Shown here: positions 32,747 through 41,550 of the stretch, piece by piece | How the letters are laid out: every line of letters begins with the position of its first letter | Numbering within the stretch: the first letter of the stretch is position 1 | NCBI GenBank assembly: GCA_003573975.1 | Contig: AP018533.1 | Span: forward strand, 620,001-684,000 | Direction: 5' to 3' | From: Clostridiales bacterium CCNA10 | Lineage (GTDB): Bacteria > Bacillota > Clostridia > Oscillospirales > Oscillospiraceae | Length of the DNA stretch: 64,000 bases | The notes under the pieces: model-generated | Seen by the model: only the letters and a program-made list of their open reading frames with translations | Database searches by the model: none | Told to the model about the DNA's origin: nothing | Translations under genes and position numbers: made by a program

Positions 32747-33775
32747 ATGACCTTAGTGAAACCGGCGCCCGATGCCCAAGTACGAGAGGAAAAACAGAAC
32801 AAGCGGACATGGCCCTTTCCTCACCCCAAGCATGGGAAGCGGTGGCTGATCCTGGGCGTGATCGCGCTTCTGTTCCTGGCCTTTGCCGGGAAGTTTCTGC
32901 TGGGCCAGGCTGCTCAGGTGACGCTGGACGGCTCCTTTGAAACACTGAACGGAACAGTCCGCTCCATCTCCGGCAGCAAGGTAGTCGGCACGGGAAACAC
33001 CGTGACCCGCGAGGTGACCATCGCTGTGCAAAATCCCGGCGGTCTCAGCGCGTCTCAGGTGGCCGCGGCTTCCATCAACGGTTTGGGCAGCGCGGGCAAC
33101 GGCACCTTTACTTACCAGTCGGAGAGCACGGTCACAGCCAGTGCCAGCGGCACCGCCACCGCGATCCATGCCGCTGAAGGCAGCACTGTTTCCAAGGGAC
33201 AGGCATTGGTCACCCTGGGCGGTGATGATTTGGAAGACAAGATCCAAAATGCGGCAGACAGCTTGAGAAATGCGGAGCTTTCTATGGAAAACACGCAGAA
33301 ACAGCTGGAGAATTACACCATCACCTTCCCCATCAGCGGGACAGTCATCGACAAGGAGTACAAGGCCGGCGATACTGTGGAATCGGGCAAGACGCTGTGT
33401 ACCATCTACGACCTGAGCTATCTGGAGATGACGCTGAACATCGACGAGCTGGACATCTCCACGGTGGAGGTGGGGCAGGCGGTCCAGATCACTGCGGAAG
33501 CGGTGGAGAGCAAGACCTTTACCGGAGTGGTCACCAAGGTCTCTGTGGCGGGCAATACCTCCGGCGGGATCACCTCCTATCCGGTCACTGTCCGGATTGA
33601 TGAGAGCGACGGCCTGCTGCCAGGTATGAATGTGGACGCGGAGATCGTTTTGGAGGAGGCCTCTGATGCGCTGGCCATCCCCAGCAGCGCCGTCACCCGA
33701 GGCGGCGGGAACACCTCTCTGGCGCTCATCACCCAGGATTCTCCCAGTGCAGAAAACGCCGTGAAGATTCGATAG
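32747..33775 (+). CDS. HlyD/RND-type efflux adaptor (membrane fusion protein), C-terminally truncated
   Basis: A 342-residue protein with one membrane anchor (RWLILGVIALLFLAFAGKFLL, about 40-60) and an extracellular part with a barrel-sandwich (AAEGSTVSKGQALVTLGG, FPISGTVIDKEYKAGDTVESG), a short helical hairpin and a beta barrel (LEMTLNIDELDISTVEVGQAVQI, GLLPGMNVDAEIVLEEAS). Normal adaptors continue for another 50-150 residues after IPSSAV; this one ends NAVKIR. No ABC ATPase or permease follows, although adaptors of this type are usually encoded with a MacB-like transporter. It starts after GAAAGGAG and diverges from the two-component system. Confidence 0.8.
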   Translation: MTLVKPAPDAQVREEKQNKRTWPFPHPKHGKRWLILGVIALLFLAFAGKFLLGQAAQVTLDGSFETLNGTVRSISGSKVVGTGNTVTREVTIAVQNPGGLSASQVAAASINGLGSAGNGTFTYQSESTVTASASGTATAIHAAEGSTVSKGQALVTLGGDDLEDKIQNAADSLRNAELSMENTQKQLENYTITFPISGTVIDKEYKAGDTVESGKTLCTIYDLSYLEMTLNIDELDISTVEVGQAVQITAEAVESKTFTGVVTKVSVAGNTSGGITSYPVTVRIDESDGLLPGMNVDAEIVLEEASDALAIPSSAVTRGGGNTSLALITQDSPSAENAVKIR

Positions 33776-34001
33776 GGATGCCTTCTGCCGAATTTTGGGA
33801 GAATAAAGCAGGGTTGTCACGGGATTTCCTCACCCGCAGATACGCTTTTCTCCGTTATTTCCGCCCCGTTTCTTCTGTTCGTGGGTCACGTCGTGGGTCA
33901 ACTGGAGATTTCCGTTCGCCAAGGCATACCAGCTATCCCAACATGACCTCCCGCCCCGAAAGCCTGGCCGTCCCGGTTTTGTCCCGGTTTGCAAAATGAC
34001 C
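33776..34001. other. Non-coding junction between truncated adaptor and riboflavin operon
   Basis: No gene is recognised. The loss of the adaptor's end and of its partners suggests a deletion joint here. Confidence 0.4.
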
Positions 34002-34030
34002 TTGCAATCCACCTGCCGCCGTGCTATACT
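34002..34030 (+). promoter_or_regulatory. Promoter of the riboflavin operon
   Basis: TTGCAA (34002-34007) and TATACT (34025-34030) with a 17-nt spacer, about 22 nt before the riboswitch. Confidence 0.8.
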
Positions 34031-34051
34031 TTCACCGTAATTGAATAGAAA

Positions 34052-34158
34052 ATCTTCAGGGCAGGGTGTGATTCCCTACCGGTGGTACAGCCCACGAGCC
34101 GCAAGGCATGATTCGGTGAAACTCCGAAGCCGACAGTACAGTCTGGATGAAAGAAGAT
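34052..34158 (+). promoter_or_regulatory. FMN riboswitch (RFN element)
   Basis: P1 is ATCTTC paired with GAAGAT at the ends. The conserved core is present: CAGGGCAGGGTG, ATTCCCTACCGGTGG, CCCACGAGCCG, CGGTGAAACTCCGAAGCCGACAGT and AGTCTGGATG. It binds flavin mononucleotide and lowers ribDEAH expression when FMN is plentiful. A terminator hairpin lies about 107 nt downstream. Confidence 0.95.
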
Positions 34159-34264
34159 GACAACGCAACGCAGGGGACTGCTTTGCGTCTATGGAAGTTG
34201 CTCTGGGATGTGTTTGCATTCCGGAGCTTTGCTTTTACACAAGGATCTTGTGTTTTTCTGTCTT

Positions 34265-34297
34265 GCCCTGAACGGTTCGTTCAGGGCTTTTTCTTTT
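34265..34297 (+). terminator. Regulatory terminator of the FMN riboswitch
   Basis: GCCCTGAAC pairs with GTTCAGGGC, loop GGTTC, followed by TTTTTCTTTT. It ends just before the ribD ribosome site (GGAGG). Confidence 0.88.
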
Positions 34298-34309
34298 GGA
34301 GGTAACGGT

Positions 34310-35416
34310 ATGAATGATGTGGAATCTATGCGTCTGGCCTTGGTGCTGGCGGAACGGGGCCGGGGCTGGACGGCGCCCAATCCCATGGTGGGCGCCGTGA
34401 TCGTAAAGGACGGCGCGGTCATCGGACAGGGCTGGCATGAGCGGTACGGGGAACCCCACGCGGAGCGCAACGCGCTGGCAGCCTGCACCGCCGACCCCGC
34501 CGGAGCCACCATGTATGTGACGTTGGAGCCCTGCTGTCACCACGGAAAGCAGCCGCCCTGCGTGGATGCGATCCTGGCATCCGGCATCCGCCGGGTGGTG
34601 ATCGGCTCCGCAGACCCAAATCCGCTGGTGGCGGGAAAGGGCGTGGCGATTCTGCGCTCTCGCGGCGTGGAGGTAACGGAAAACGTTCTGCGGGAGGAAT
34701 GTGACGCGCTGAACAGGATCTTCTTCCACTACATCACCACCGGGCGGCCCTTCGTTTGCATGAAATACGCCATGACGATGGACGGCAAGATCGCGGCCTA
34801 TACGGGTGCGTCCAAGTGGGTCACGGGCGAGACGGCCCAGCGCCATGTCCAGCAGCAGCGCCACCGGTTCCGGGGCATCATGGTAGGCGTGGGCACGGTA
34901 TTGGCGGACGATCCCCTCCTGACCTGCCGTATGGAGAACGGGCGAAACCCCGTTCGCATCATCTGCGACACCCATCTGCGGACGCCGCCGCAGGCGCAGG
35001 TGGTCGCCACCGCAGAACAGATCCAGACCATCCTCGCCACCTGCTGCACCGACCCGGAAAAGCAGGCGGTTTACCGGAGGGCCGGGTGTCAGGTGCTCTG
35101 CCTGAATGAGAAAAACGGCCATGTGGATCTCCGGCAGCTCATGGAGCGGCTGGGGCGGGAACAGATCGACAGCATCCTGCTGGAGGGCGGCGGAACGCTG
35201 AACTGGGCCGCGCTGGAATGCGGCATCGTGCAGCAGGTGCAGGCGTATATCGCCCCAAAGCTGTTCGGCGGAAGGGACGCGAAAACCCCCGTGGAGGGCG
35301 TGGGCGTCCCCGTTCCGACCAATGCCTTCCGATTGAAAAACAGCCGGCTGGAACGGCTGGGCGAGGATCTTCTGATAGAAAGCGAGGTGAAATATCCGTG
35401 TTCACAGGAATCGTAG
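34310..35416 (+). CDS. ribD: Bifunctional riboflavin biosynthesis deaminase/reductase RibD
   Basis: The 368-residue protein catalyses deamination and then side-chain reduction of the pyrimidine intermediate in riboflavin synthesis. The N-terminal zinc deaminase domain has HAERNAL (as EPHAERNALAAC) and LEPCCHHGKQPPC. The C-terminal reductase domain has MKYAMTMDGKIA, GVGTVLADDPLLTCR and LLEGGGTLNW. ATG 34310 follows GGAGG directly after the regulatory terminator. Its end overlaps ribE by 19 nt. Expression is set by the FMN riboswitch. Confidence 0.96.
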   Translation: MNDVESMRLALVLAERGRGWTAPNPMVGAVIVKDGAVIGQGWHERYGEPHAERNALAACTADPAGATMYVTLEPCCHHGKQPPCVDAILASGIRRVVIGSADPNPLVAGKGVAILRSRGVEVTENVLREECDALNRIFFHYITTGRPFVCMKYAMTMDGKIAAYTGASKWVTGETAQRHVQQQRHRFRGIMVGVGTVLADDPLLTCRMENGRNPVRIICDTHLRTPPQAQVVATAEQIQTILATCCTDPEKQAVYRRAGCQVLCLNEKNGHVDLRQLMERLGREQIDSILLEGGGTLNWAALECGIVQQVQAYIAPKLFGGRDAKTPVEGVGVPVPTNAFRLKNSRLERLGEDLLIESEVKYPCSQES

Positions 35417-36057
35417 AAGAAGTCGGAGCGATCAGGAACATCAAGCGCGGGCAGCACTCCGCCGTCCTGACGATCCATGCGAAAACTGTTTTAGAGGAGA
35501 CCCGGATCGGAGACAGCATCGCTGTGAACGGCATCTGCCTGACAGTGACCCGGCTTTTTCCCGATGGCTTTTCGGCGGACGTGATGCACGAGACGCTGAA
35601 CCGCTCGTCCCTTGCGGGACTCACGGCGGGGAGCGTGGTCAATCTGGAGCGGGCCATGCCTGCCAACGGTCGCTTCGGCGGGCATATCGTAGCGGGCCAT
35701 GTGGACGGTGTCGGACACATTTCCGACATCCGCCGGGACGATACCGCCGTCTGGTACACCGTCCACGCGGGGCCGGAGATATTGCGCTATGTGGTGGAAA
35801 AAGGCTCCATCACCATCGACGGCATCAGCCTGACGGTGGCCGCCGTGGACGGCGAGGGCTTTTCCGTGTCCACCATCCCCCATACGGTGACCCAGACCAA
35901 TCTGAGCCAGCGGCGCCGGGGCGATCCGGTGAATCTGGAGACCGACGTGGTGGGCAAGTACATCGAAAAGCTGCTGCGTCCGGAAGAACCGAAACCGCAT
36001 ACCACAACGAACGAAAGCAACCTCACAAAAGAAATGCTGCTGCGCTGCGGCTTTTGA
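35398..36057 (+). CDS. ribE: Riboflavin synthase, alpha subunit type
   Basis: A 219-residue protein starting at GTG 35398 (MFTGIVEEVGAI) after GAGGTG within the ribD end. It has the internal duplication typical of the enzyme: two lumazine-binding barrels, each with a GDSIAVNGICLTV / GSITIDGISLTV motif. It dismutates two 6,7-dimethyl-8-ribityllumazine molecules into riboflavin. Catalytic MFTG at the N-terminus is intact. It is second in the riboflavin operon. Confidence 0.96.
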   Translation: MFTGIVEEVGAIRNIKRGQHSAVLTIHAKTVLEETRIGDSIAVNGICLTVTRLFPDGFSADVMHETLNRSSLAGLTAGSVVNLERAMPANGRFGGHIVAGHVDGVGHISDIRRDDTAVWYTVHAGPEILRYVVEKGSITIDGISLTVAAVDGEGFSVSTIPHTVTQTNLSQRRRGDPVNLETDVVGKYIEKLLRPEEPKPHTTTNESNLTKEMLLRCGF

Positions 36058-36072
36058 CAAGGAGATTTTACT

Positions 36073-37269
36073 ATGAATTTCAATACCATTCCCGAGGCAC
36101 TGGAAGATCTGAGACAGGGGAAGATCATTCTGGTCACAGACGATCCCGACCGTGAAAACGAGGGCGATTTCATCTGCGCCGCCGAGTTTGCCACCACGGA
36201 GAACATCAACTTCATGGCCACCCACGGCAAGGGCCTGATCTGTATGCCCATGTCGGAGGCCTTTGTCCGCAAGCTGCAATTCCCCCAGATGGTGCAGAAC
36301 AACACTGACAACCACGAAACGGCCTTCACGGTGTCCATCGACCACATTTCCACCACCACCGGCATCTCCGCCGCCGAGCGCTCCGTGACGGCGATGGCCT
36401 GCGTGGAGGAGGGCGCGAGGGCGGAGGATTTCCGCCGACCGGGCCATATGTTCCCCCTGCTGTCGAAAAAAAACGGCGTGCTGGAGCGGGAGGGCCATAC
36501 GGAGGCCACCGTTGACCTGTGCCGTCTGGCGGGGCTGAAGGAATGCGGCCTGTGCTGCGAGATCATGCGGGAGGACGGCACCATGATGCGCACCGCCGAG
36601 CTGATGACGCTGGCGGAGCAGTTTGGCATCAAGTTCATCACCATCCGGGACCTGCAGGCGTACCGCAAGTGCCACGAAAAGCTGGTGGATCAGGTCACGG
36701 CGGTGAATATGCCCACGAAATACGGCGATTTCAAAGCCTACGGCTTTGTGAGCCGTCTGAATGGCGAGCACCATGTCGCGCTGGTGAAGGGCGACATCGG
36801 CGACGGGAAGGACGTTCTCTGCCGGGTCCATTCCGAGTGCCTGACCGGAGACACCTTCGGCTCTCTCCGCTGTGACTGCGGACAGCAGTTAGCCGCCGCC
36901 ATGACCCAGATTGAAAACGAGGGCCGGGGCATCCTGCTCTATATGCGGCAGGAGGGCCGGGGCATCGGCCTCATCAACAAGCTGCGGGCCTATGAATTGC
37001 AGGAGCAGGGCATGGACACGCTGGAGGCCAATCTGGCTCTGGGCTTCCATGGGGACGAGCGGGAGTATTTCCTCGGTGCGCAGATCCTACGGGAGCTTGG
37101 TGTCAAGAGTCTGCGCCTGCTGACTAACAACCCGGACAAGGTGTATCAGCTCTCCGAGTTCGGTCTGGAGATCTCCCAACGGGTTCCGATCCAGATGGCG
37201 GCAACAGCGCATGATTTGTTCTACCTGAAAACCAAGCAGGCACGAATGGGACACATTTTGAAATATTAA
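36073..37269 (+). CDS. ribBA: Bifunctional DHBP synthase / GTP cyclohydrolase II RibBA
   Basis: A 398-residue fusion. Residues 1-200 are 3,4-dihydroxy-2-butanone-4-phosphate synthase ([36 protein letters not shown]). Residues 205-398 are GTP cyclohydrolase II with the zinc-binding [17 protein letters not shown] and the substrate motif [10 protein letters not shown]. It supplies both precursors of riboflavin. It starts 15 nt after ribE with AAGGAG, in the FMN-controlled operon. Confidence 0.97.
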   Translation: MNFNTIPEALEDLRQGKIILVTDDPDRENEGDFICAAEFATTENINFMATHGKGLICMPMSEAFVRKLQFPQMVQNNTDNHETAFTVSIDHISTTTGISAAERSVTAMACVEEGARAEDFRRPGHMFPLLSKKNGVLEREGHTEATVDLCRLAGLKECGLCCEIMREDGTMMRTAELMTLAEQFGIKFITIRDLQAYRKCHEKLVDQVTAVNMPTKYGDFKAYGFVSRLNGEHHVALVKGDIGDGKDVLCRVHSECLTGDTFGSLRCDCGQQLAAAMTQIENEGRGILLYMRQEGRGIGLINKLRAYELQEQGMDTLEANLALGFHGDEREYFLGAQILRELGVKSLRLLTNNPDKVYQLSEFGLEISQRVPIQMAATAHDLFYLKTKQARMGHILKY

Positions 37270-37290
37270 CAAAGAAAGAGGTACTTAAAT

Positions 37291-37761
37291 ATGAAAACCT
37301 ACGAGGGAAAGCTGGTCTCCAAAAGCATCAAGGTGGGCATCGTAGCCGCCCGGTTCAACGAATTCATCACCTCCAAGCTCCTCAGCGGCGCACTGGACGG
37401 CCTGCTGCGGCACGAGGTTCGGGAGAACGATGTTCATGTGGCGTGGGTCCCCGGCGCGTTTGAGATCCCGCTGGTGGCGGCGAAGATGGCAAAGAGCGGC
37501 AGGTATGACGCCGTCATCTGCCTCGGCGCGGTGATCCGCGGTTCCACCAGCCACTATGACTACGTCTGCAACGAGGTTTCCAAGGGGATCGCCTCCGTTT
37601 CTCTGGAAAGCGGCGTGCCCGTTCTCTTTGGCGTTCTGACCACGGAAAATATCGAGCAGGCCATCGAGCGGGCCGGCACCAAGGCGGGCAATAAGGGCTA
37701 CGACTGTGCGGTCAGCGCCATTGAGATGGTCAACCTGCTCCACGAACTGGACGCGGAGTAA
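37291..37761 (+). CDS. ribH: 6,7-dimethyl-8-ribityllumazine synthase
   Basis: The 156-residue protein condenses the two RibBA/RibD products into lumazine. Typical elements are [52 protein letters not shown] and [20 protein letters not shown]. It assembles as pentamers or 60-mer capsids. AAAGAGG precedes the ATG. It is the last biosynthetic gene of the operon; a winged-helix gene follows 14 nt later. Confidence 0.97.
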   Translation: MKTYEGKLVSKSIKVGIVAARFNEFITSKLLSGALDGLLRHEVRENDVHVAWVPGAFEIPLVAAKMAKSGRYDAVICLGAVIRGSTSHYDYVCNEVSKGIASVSLESGVPVLFGVLTTENIEQAIERAGTKAGNKGYDCAVSAIEMVNLLHELDAE

Positions 37762-37775
37762 CACACAGACACACC

Positions 37776-38186
37776 ATGATCATCATTCAAGCAAATGGGG
37801 CAGAGGGGGAACTGGAGGAAAAGATCCTGGCCCTTCTGCGGCGGGAGGACATCGCCGCAGAGCGGGTCTCTCTCAGCTCCCGACACACGCTCACCTTCCC
37901 GGAGCTGACCATTGACGGACGTTCCCAACAGGCGTTTCAAAACGGAACCGCGCTGGCGCTGACCCGGATCGAGTTCAATATGCTGCTGTTTCTCGCCAGC
38001 AATCCGGGGGTCACGCTTTCCAAGGAGGATCTGTTTTTTGCCGTGTGGGGTCGGGACAGCGCGGACACCCTGAAGGTCGTGGCGAATACCGTCTCCAATC
38101 TCCGCAGAAAGCTGGGCGGCAGCCACACCTATATCCGCACGGTCCGGGGCGGGTACGCGTTCTCGGCGCTCTCCGCCACCGCCTGA
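37776..38186 (+). CDS. Stand-alone OmpR-type winged-helix protein
   Basis: A 136-residue protein. The first ~45 residues are short and unassigned (MIIIQANGAEGELEEKILAL). The rest is a complete Trans_reg_C winged helix (LTRIEFNMLLFLASNPGVTLSKEDLFFAVWG, VANTVSNLRRKLG, YIRTVRGGYAF). No receiver domain or aspartate pocket is present, so it is not a normal response regulator. It is 14 nt after ribH with no clear ribosome site of its own, so it may be translated by coupling and thereby fall under FMN control. Its target is unknown. Confidence 0.8.
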   Translation: MIIIQANGAEGELEEKILALLRREDIAAERVSLSSRHTLTFPELTIDGRSQQAFQNGTALALTRIEFNMLLFLASNPGVTLSKEDLFFAVWGRDSADTLKVVANTVSNLRRKLGGSHTYIRTVRGGYAFSALSATA

Positions 38187-38255
38187 AGTGACCCCTTCAA
38201 AGCGGATCGAAGCAAGAGCAGCAGAGTCGCGCAGCCCAGCGGGGCCGCGACGCCT

Positions 38256-38291
38256 CGGAGCAGCGACGCACATAAGCGCATCGCTGCTCCG
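38256..38291 (+). terminator. Hairpin after the riboflavin-winged-helix operon
   Basis: CGGAGCAGCGA pairs perfectly with TCGCTGCTCCG. There is no good U-tract. The region to 38907 has no credible gene apart from the repeats. Confidence 0.55.
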
Positions 38292-38430
38292 AAGGCTTTC
38301 TGCGTTCTTCGGGAGCACTCCCAACCAAGACCCAAAAGCGGCAAAGTTTGCCGTTTTAAGCCCCGGCCACGCAGGGTTTCCGAAACGTGTGAAACAGTCC
38401 GAGGGTAGTAATAGCGCCCCCATCCGAAAC

Positions 38431-38556
38431 GCCCCCTGTTTCGGCGTGTAAGCCGCTGTGTGCGATCTTTCTCCGAAAGCCGAGTGGTGTACCCACTTTC
38501 GGGAGCGAAAGCGAGCGTGAGGCATTTGTGCGAGAGGCTGAAAAACGCGATGAAAG
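38431..38556 (+). repeat. 126-bp imperfect direct repeat, copy A
   Basis: It starts GCCCCCTGTTTCGGCGTG and ends AAAAACGCGATGAAAG. It contains small hairpins (CGGC/GCCG; CTTTCG-GGAG-CGAAAG). Copy B is 259 nt downstream. Confidence 0.85.
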
Positions 38557-38689
38557 ATGGTCTGAGATGGAGCTGTTGCTGATGGTGGTGGTCCACAGAG
38601 AACCGGGAAATGTATGTATATAAAAGCGTGGCGGAATAAAATGGATTTCACTGGCAGCGCAAAGCCACGCTGTGGCCGAGGGAAGGAAG

Positions 38690-38815
38690 GCCCCTGTTTC
38701 GGCGTGTAAGCCGTTGTGTGCGATTTTTCTCTGAAAGCCGAGTGTGTACCCGCTTTCGCCCGTGAAAGCGAACGTGGGCCATTTGTGAGAGAAGTTGAAA
38801 AACGCGATGAAAAGC
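38690..38815 (+). repeat. 126-bp imperfect direct repeat, copy B
   Basis: It has the same order as copy A with scattered substitutions and a few small gaps. The central hairpin is kept in altered form (CTTTCG-CCCG-TGAAAG), so the stem, not the loop, is conserved. Confidence 0.85.
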
Positions 38816-38907
38816 GGTTTGGAACAGCGTTGTGACGGTAACTTTTTGGCGATATTTGCGGAAACGATTTTGGGCGAAAAGCCGAACTTTTTAAGCTGGA
38901 TTTTTGG

Positions 38908-39345
38908 ATGGTGAGAGCCGTTCGATTTTATACAGATGTTTTCGTCAGCTATTATCTGGGCGGAGAACTGGGCGATCGGATCTACCAGAGCAGCGGGATC
39001 GAGACCTATTGCTACACAGAGGAGGAGTGCAGATGGACGCCGGTCAGCACCCGGGCATGGAAGAAGCTTGAACCAAAACCCAAGGTCATTTCCAAGAAAG
39101 AGGCGATCGCCTTGGAGGATGCCTGGCGTGATCAGTATCCATCCCTGATGTGCCTGGTTCGCCATCGGCATGACACAGACGTCATTGTGGACTGTGCCAA
39201 ACGGCTGCTGGACGAGGGAAAGGATCCCTCCTGGTTTGAGGGGATGTGGGACAACATGGGCGGCGGAATTCCCGCTGATACCTTGCGTGCTCTTGAATGT
39301 GCATTCGTGGCGCTTTACACCCGGAACAGAGGCCTGTCCAGGTGA
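38908..39345 (+). CDS. Hypothetical protein, family not recognised
   Basis: A 145-residue soluble protein (MVRAVRFYTDVFVSYYLGG, then LEDAWRDQYPSLMCLVRHRH and VIVDCAKRLLDEGKDPSWFEGMW). It is rich in charged and aromatic residues with no signal peptide or membrane helix. A rho-independent terminator follows at 39425, supporting a real transcription unit. The ribosome site is not obvious (a purine-poor leader), so the start is uncertain. No family or function can be given. Confidence 0.5.
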   Translation: MVRAVRFYTDVFVSYYLGGELGDRIYQSSGIETYCYTEEECRWTPVSTRAWKKLEPKPKVISKKEAIALEDAWRDQYPSLMCLVRHRHDTDVIVDCAKRLLDEGKDPSWFEGMWDNMGGGIPADTLRALECAFVALYTRNRGLSR

Positions 39346-39424
39346 TCCGCCCGGAGAAGCAGCTGCCTTTTCCGGCCTTTTGAGGGGGCAAAAGGGGATG
39401 CGGTAAAACAGACAGAAGAAAAAT

Positions 39425-39465
39425 GAGTGCAAACTGTCAAAACGGCAGTTTGCACTCGTTTTTTT
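39425..39465 (+). terminator. Rho-independent terminator
   Basis: GAGTGCAAACTG pairs with CAGTTTGCACTC and is followed by GTTTTTTT. The rest of 39346-39607 has no gene. Confidence 0.9.
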
Positions 39466-39607
39466 ATGGCCCGATCCCTGCTTTGGAGCCAAAGTCTGTA
39501 GCTGCAACGGCCCCTTTCTGACAGGCTGGATCTCCTGCCGACGATACAGAAAAAGCGGCTTTTGGTGCTTTGACCGCTCTGTTCACAGCGTCTGCGGCGG
39601 AAGGGGG

Positions 39608-40969
39608 TCAGCGGCGGCGGCGTCCGCTGTAATGGCCCCGTCTGCCCGCCCCCATGCCGGCGCGGTAGCGCCGGGACCGGCGGAACACCAGCAGACGCAG
39701 CAGGACCACCGCCCCAACGATCAGCACCACTGCCAGGATGAGCTTGACCCCGGAGTTCTGGAAGAAGTGCTCCACCTGAGACTTATAGTACAGCAGCTGG
39801 GACCGCTCCACCGAGGTGTCCGCCACTAGATCCAGAGTTCCGTACTCCGTCCCCTCATAGCTGAGCACCATGGTTCCCAGCACCTGCCCCGCCTCCACAG
39901 GGGCGTCCACGCTTTCGCTGAACAGGCGGGGGACCATCTCCACCCGGTCCAGGTCCACGTCCTTGGGCAGGGTGCGGGTGACCTCACCCTGGGGCTTGAC
40001 GTTCACCTCGTCCGCCTGGGTGGACAGGTTGACCTTGACCTTGGCCACCAGCGTGCCCTCCGGGGCCAGGGTGACCCGGCGGAAGTTGTCAAAGCCCCAG
40101 TCCAGCAGGCGGATGGTCTCATAGAACTGGCCCTGGCGCTCCTCTCCATTGGCGTCCGTCACCGGACCGGAACCCAGGATGACTGAGATCAGATAGGTGT
40201 CCCCGTCCTTCGCCGTCTCAACCAGGCACTTGCCCGCCTCGTCGGTGGAGCCCGTCTTGCCCCCGGTGCCCCGGCGGTAGAGATAGCCGGTATAAGTCCA
40301 GTTGGAGGTGAGGGCGTTGGTGTTGCGGACGGTGCGCTCCTCCGACAGGTTGGTGGCGGGGATCACATAATTGGGGCTGGTGATGATGGTCTGAAACAGC
40401 TCATGTTCCATGGCCGCCTGCATCATCAGGGCGATGTCATAGGCGGTGGTATAGTGATTGGGGTCGTGGAAGCCGTGGACATTGACAAAGTGGGTCCCCT
40501 GGCAGCCCAGCTCCTTGGCCCGCTGGTTCATGTGCTCCACAAAGGCCGCCTGATCCCCGTCCACCGCCTCCGCCAGGATCTGGGCCGCCTCGTTGGCCGA
40601 GGGGAGCAGCAGGCAGTACAGCAGCTGCTCCACCGTCAGCACCTCTCCCGCCTTGATATTGGCGGTGGAGCTCCCTTCCGGGATCTGGGCGGCCGAGGCG
40701 GAGGCCGTGATGGGGGTATCCGGAGCGAACTTCCCCTCCTGGATGGCCTCCAGCACCAGCAGGGCGGTCATTACCTTGGTGATGCTGGCGGGATAGGCCT
40801 TCTCATAGGCCCCCTTCTCGTACAGGACCTCATTGTAATTGGCGTCCAGCAGAACGGCGTGGGTGCAGTTCAGCGCCGGTTCCTCCAGGGCGGAGGCGGA
40901 CACCGGCAGGAACAGGGCCGCCAGCACAGACAGCGTTAGGACCAGCGACAGAAAACGTGATTTTTTCAT
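39608..40969 (-). CDS. D-alanyl-D-alanine carboxypeptidase (PBP5/DacF family)
   Basis: A 453-residue secreted cell-wall enzyme that trims the terminal D-Ala of peptidoglycan stem peptides. The N-terminal signal peptide (FLSLVLTLSVLAALFLPVSASA) is cut near residue 27. Catalytic motifs are complete: S62-I-T-K65, S124-A-N126 and KTG in GGKTGSTDEAG. A PBP5-type beta-rich domain and a C-terminal membrane helix (LILAVVLIVGAVVLLRLLVF) with an Arg-rich tail follow. ATG 40969 is used because it begins the signal peptide; upstream in-frame starts lack one. Sporulating Firmicutes carry several such enzymes. Confidence 0.94.
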   Translation of the reverse strand: MKKSRFLSLVLTLSVLAALFLPVSASALEEPALNCTHAVLLDANYNEVLYEKGAYEKAYPASITKVMTALLVLEAIQEGKFAPDTPITASASAAQIPEGSSTANIKAGEVLTVEQLLYCLLLPSANEAAQILAEAVDGDQAAFVEHMNQRAKELGCQGTHFVNVHGFHDPNHYTTAYDIALMMQAAMEHELFQTIITSPNYVIPATNLSEERTVRNTNALTSNWTYTGYLYRRGTGGKTGSTDEAGKCLVETAKDGDTYLISVILGSGPVTDANGEERQGQFYETIRLLDWGFDNFRRVTLAPEGTLVAKVKVNLSTQADEVNVKPQGEVTRTLPKDVDLDRVEMVPRLFSESVDAPVEAGQVLGTMVLSYEGTEYGTLDLVADTSVERSQLLYYKSQVEHFFQNSGVKLILAVVLIVGAVVLLRLLVFRRSRRYRAGMGAGRRGHYSGRRRR

Positions 40970-41100
40970 TGGGCAATTCTCCATGTATATGGTATAATAA
41001 AAAGATGAATTGGAACCGGCGGGATGGGCGTTCCAATAATATGTAAACTTTATTATAACAAACGCCCCACCGCTCCGCAAGCGTCAGGAGGGAGAAAAAT

Positions 41101-41508
41101 ATGGCGGATCTGCCCCGGTATGAGAAGTGGGCCCTGCTGCTCACCGCCGGCTTCGTCCTGTTCACAGGCGGCTGGTTCCTGGCGGGACACAGCAGCCCGG
41201 AGCCGTACACCATCACCGCCGCCCGACCGGACGGCAGCGTCCCTCTCCAGCCCGATGGGAGCCGGAGCGATGAGGGCGGCCGCCCGGACAGCCTGCTGGA
41301 GGGCGAAATCATCGATCTGAACACCGCCGCCCCGGAGGATCTGGAGCGTCTGCCGGGCATTGGCCCGGCCAAGGCGGAGGCCATCGCCGCCTACCGGACG
41401 GAGCACGGCCCCTTTCGGACGGTGGACCAGTTGATGGAGGTCTCCGGGATCGGGGAGGCCACCCTGGAGGCCCTGCGTCCGTATATCACAGCCTCCGCCC
41501 CGGGCTGA
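41101..41508 (+). CDS. ComEA-like helix-hairpin-helix DNA-binding protein
   Basis: A 135-residue protein with one N-terminal membrane helix (WALLLTAGFVLFTGGWFLAG), a short linker, and two HhH motifs (IDLNTAAPEDLERLPGIGPAKA; FRTVDQLMEVSGIGEATLEAL). This is the architecture of ComEA, the DNA receptor of natural competence, though the SLBB domain of the full-length family is missing. AGGAGGGAG precedes the ATG. No other competence genes are in the window, so a competence role is inferred only from the fold. Confidence 0.85.
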   Translation: MADLPRYEKWALLLTAGFVLFTGGWFLAGHSSPEPYTITAARPDGSVPLQPDGSRSDEGGRPDSLLEGEIIDLNTAAPEDLERLPGIGPAKAEAIAAYRTEHGPFRTVDQLMEVSGIGEATLEALRPYITASAPG

Positions 41509-41550
41509 CCCGGCCGCCTACCGTTTTCAGAACAAAAGGAGTTTCAAGCT

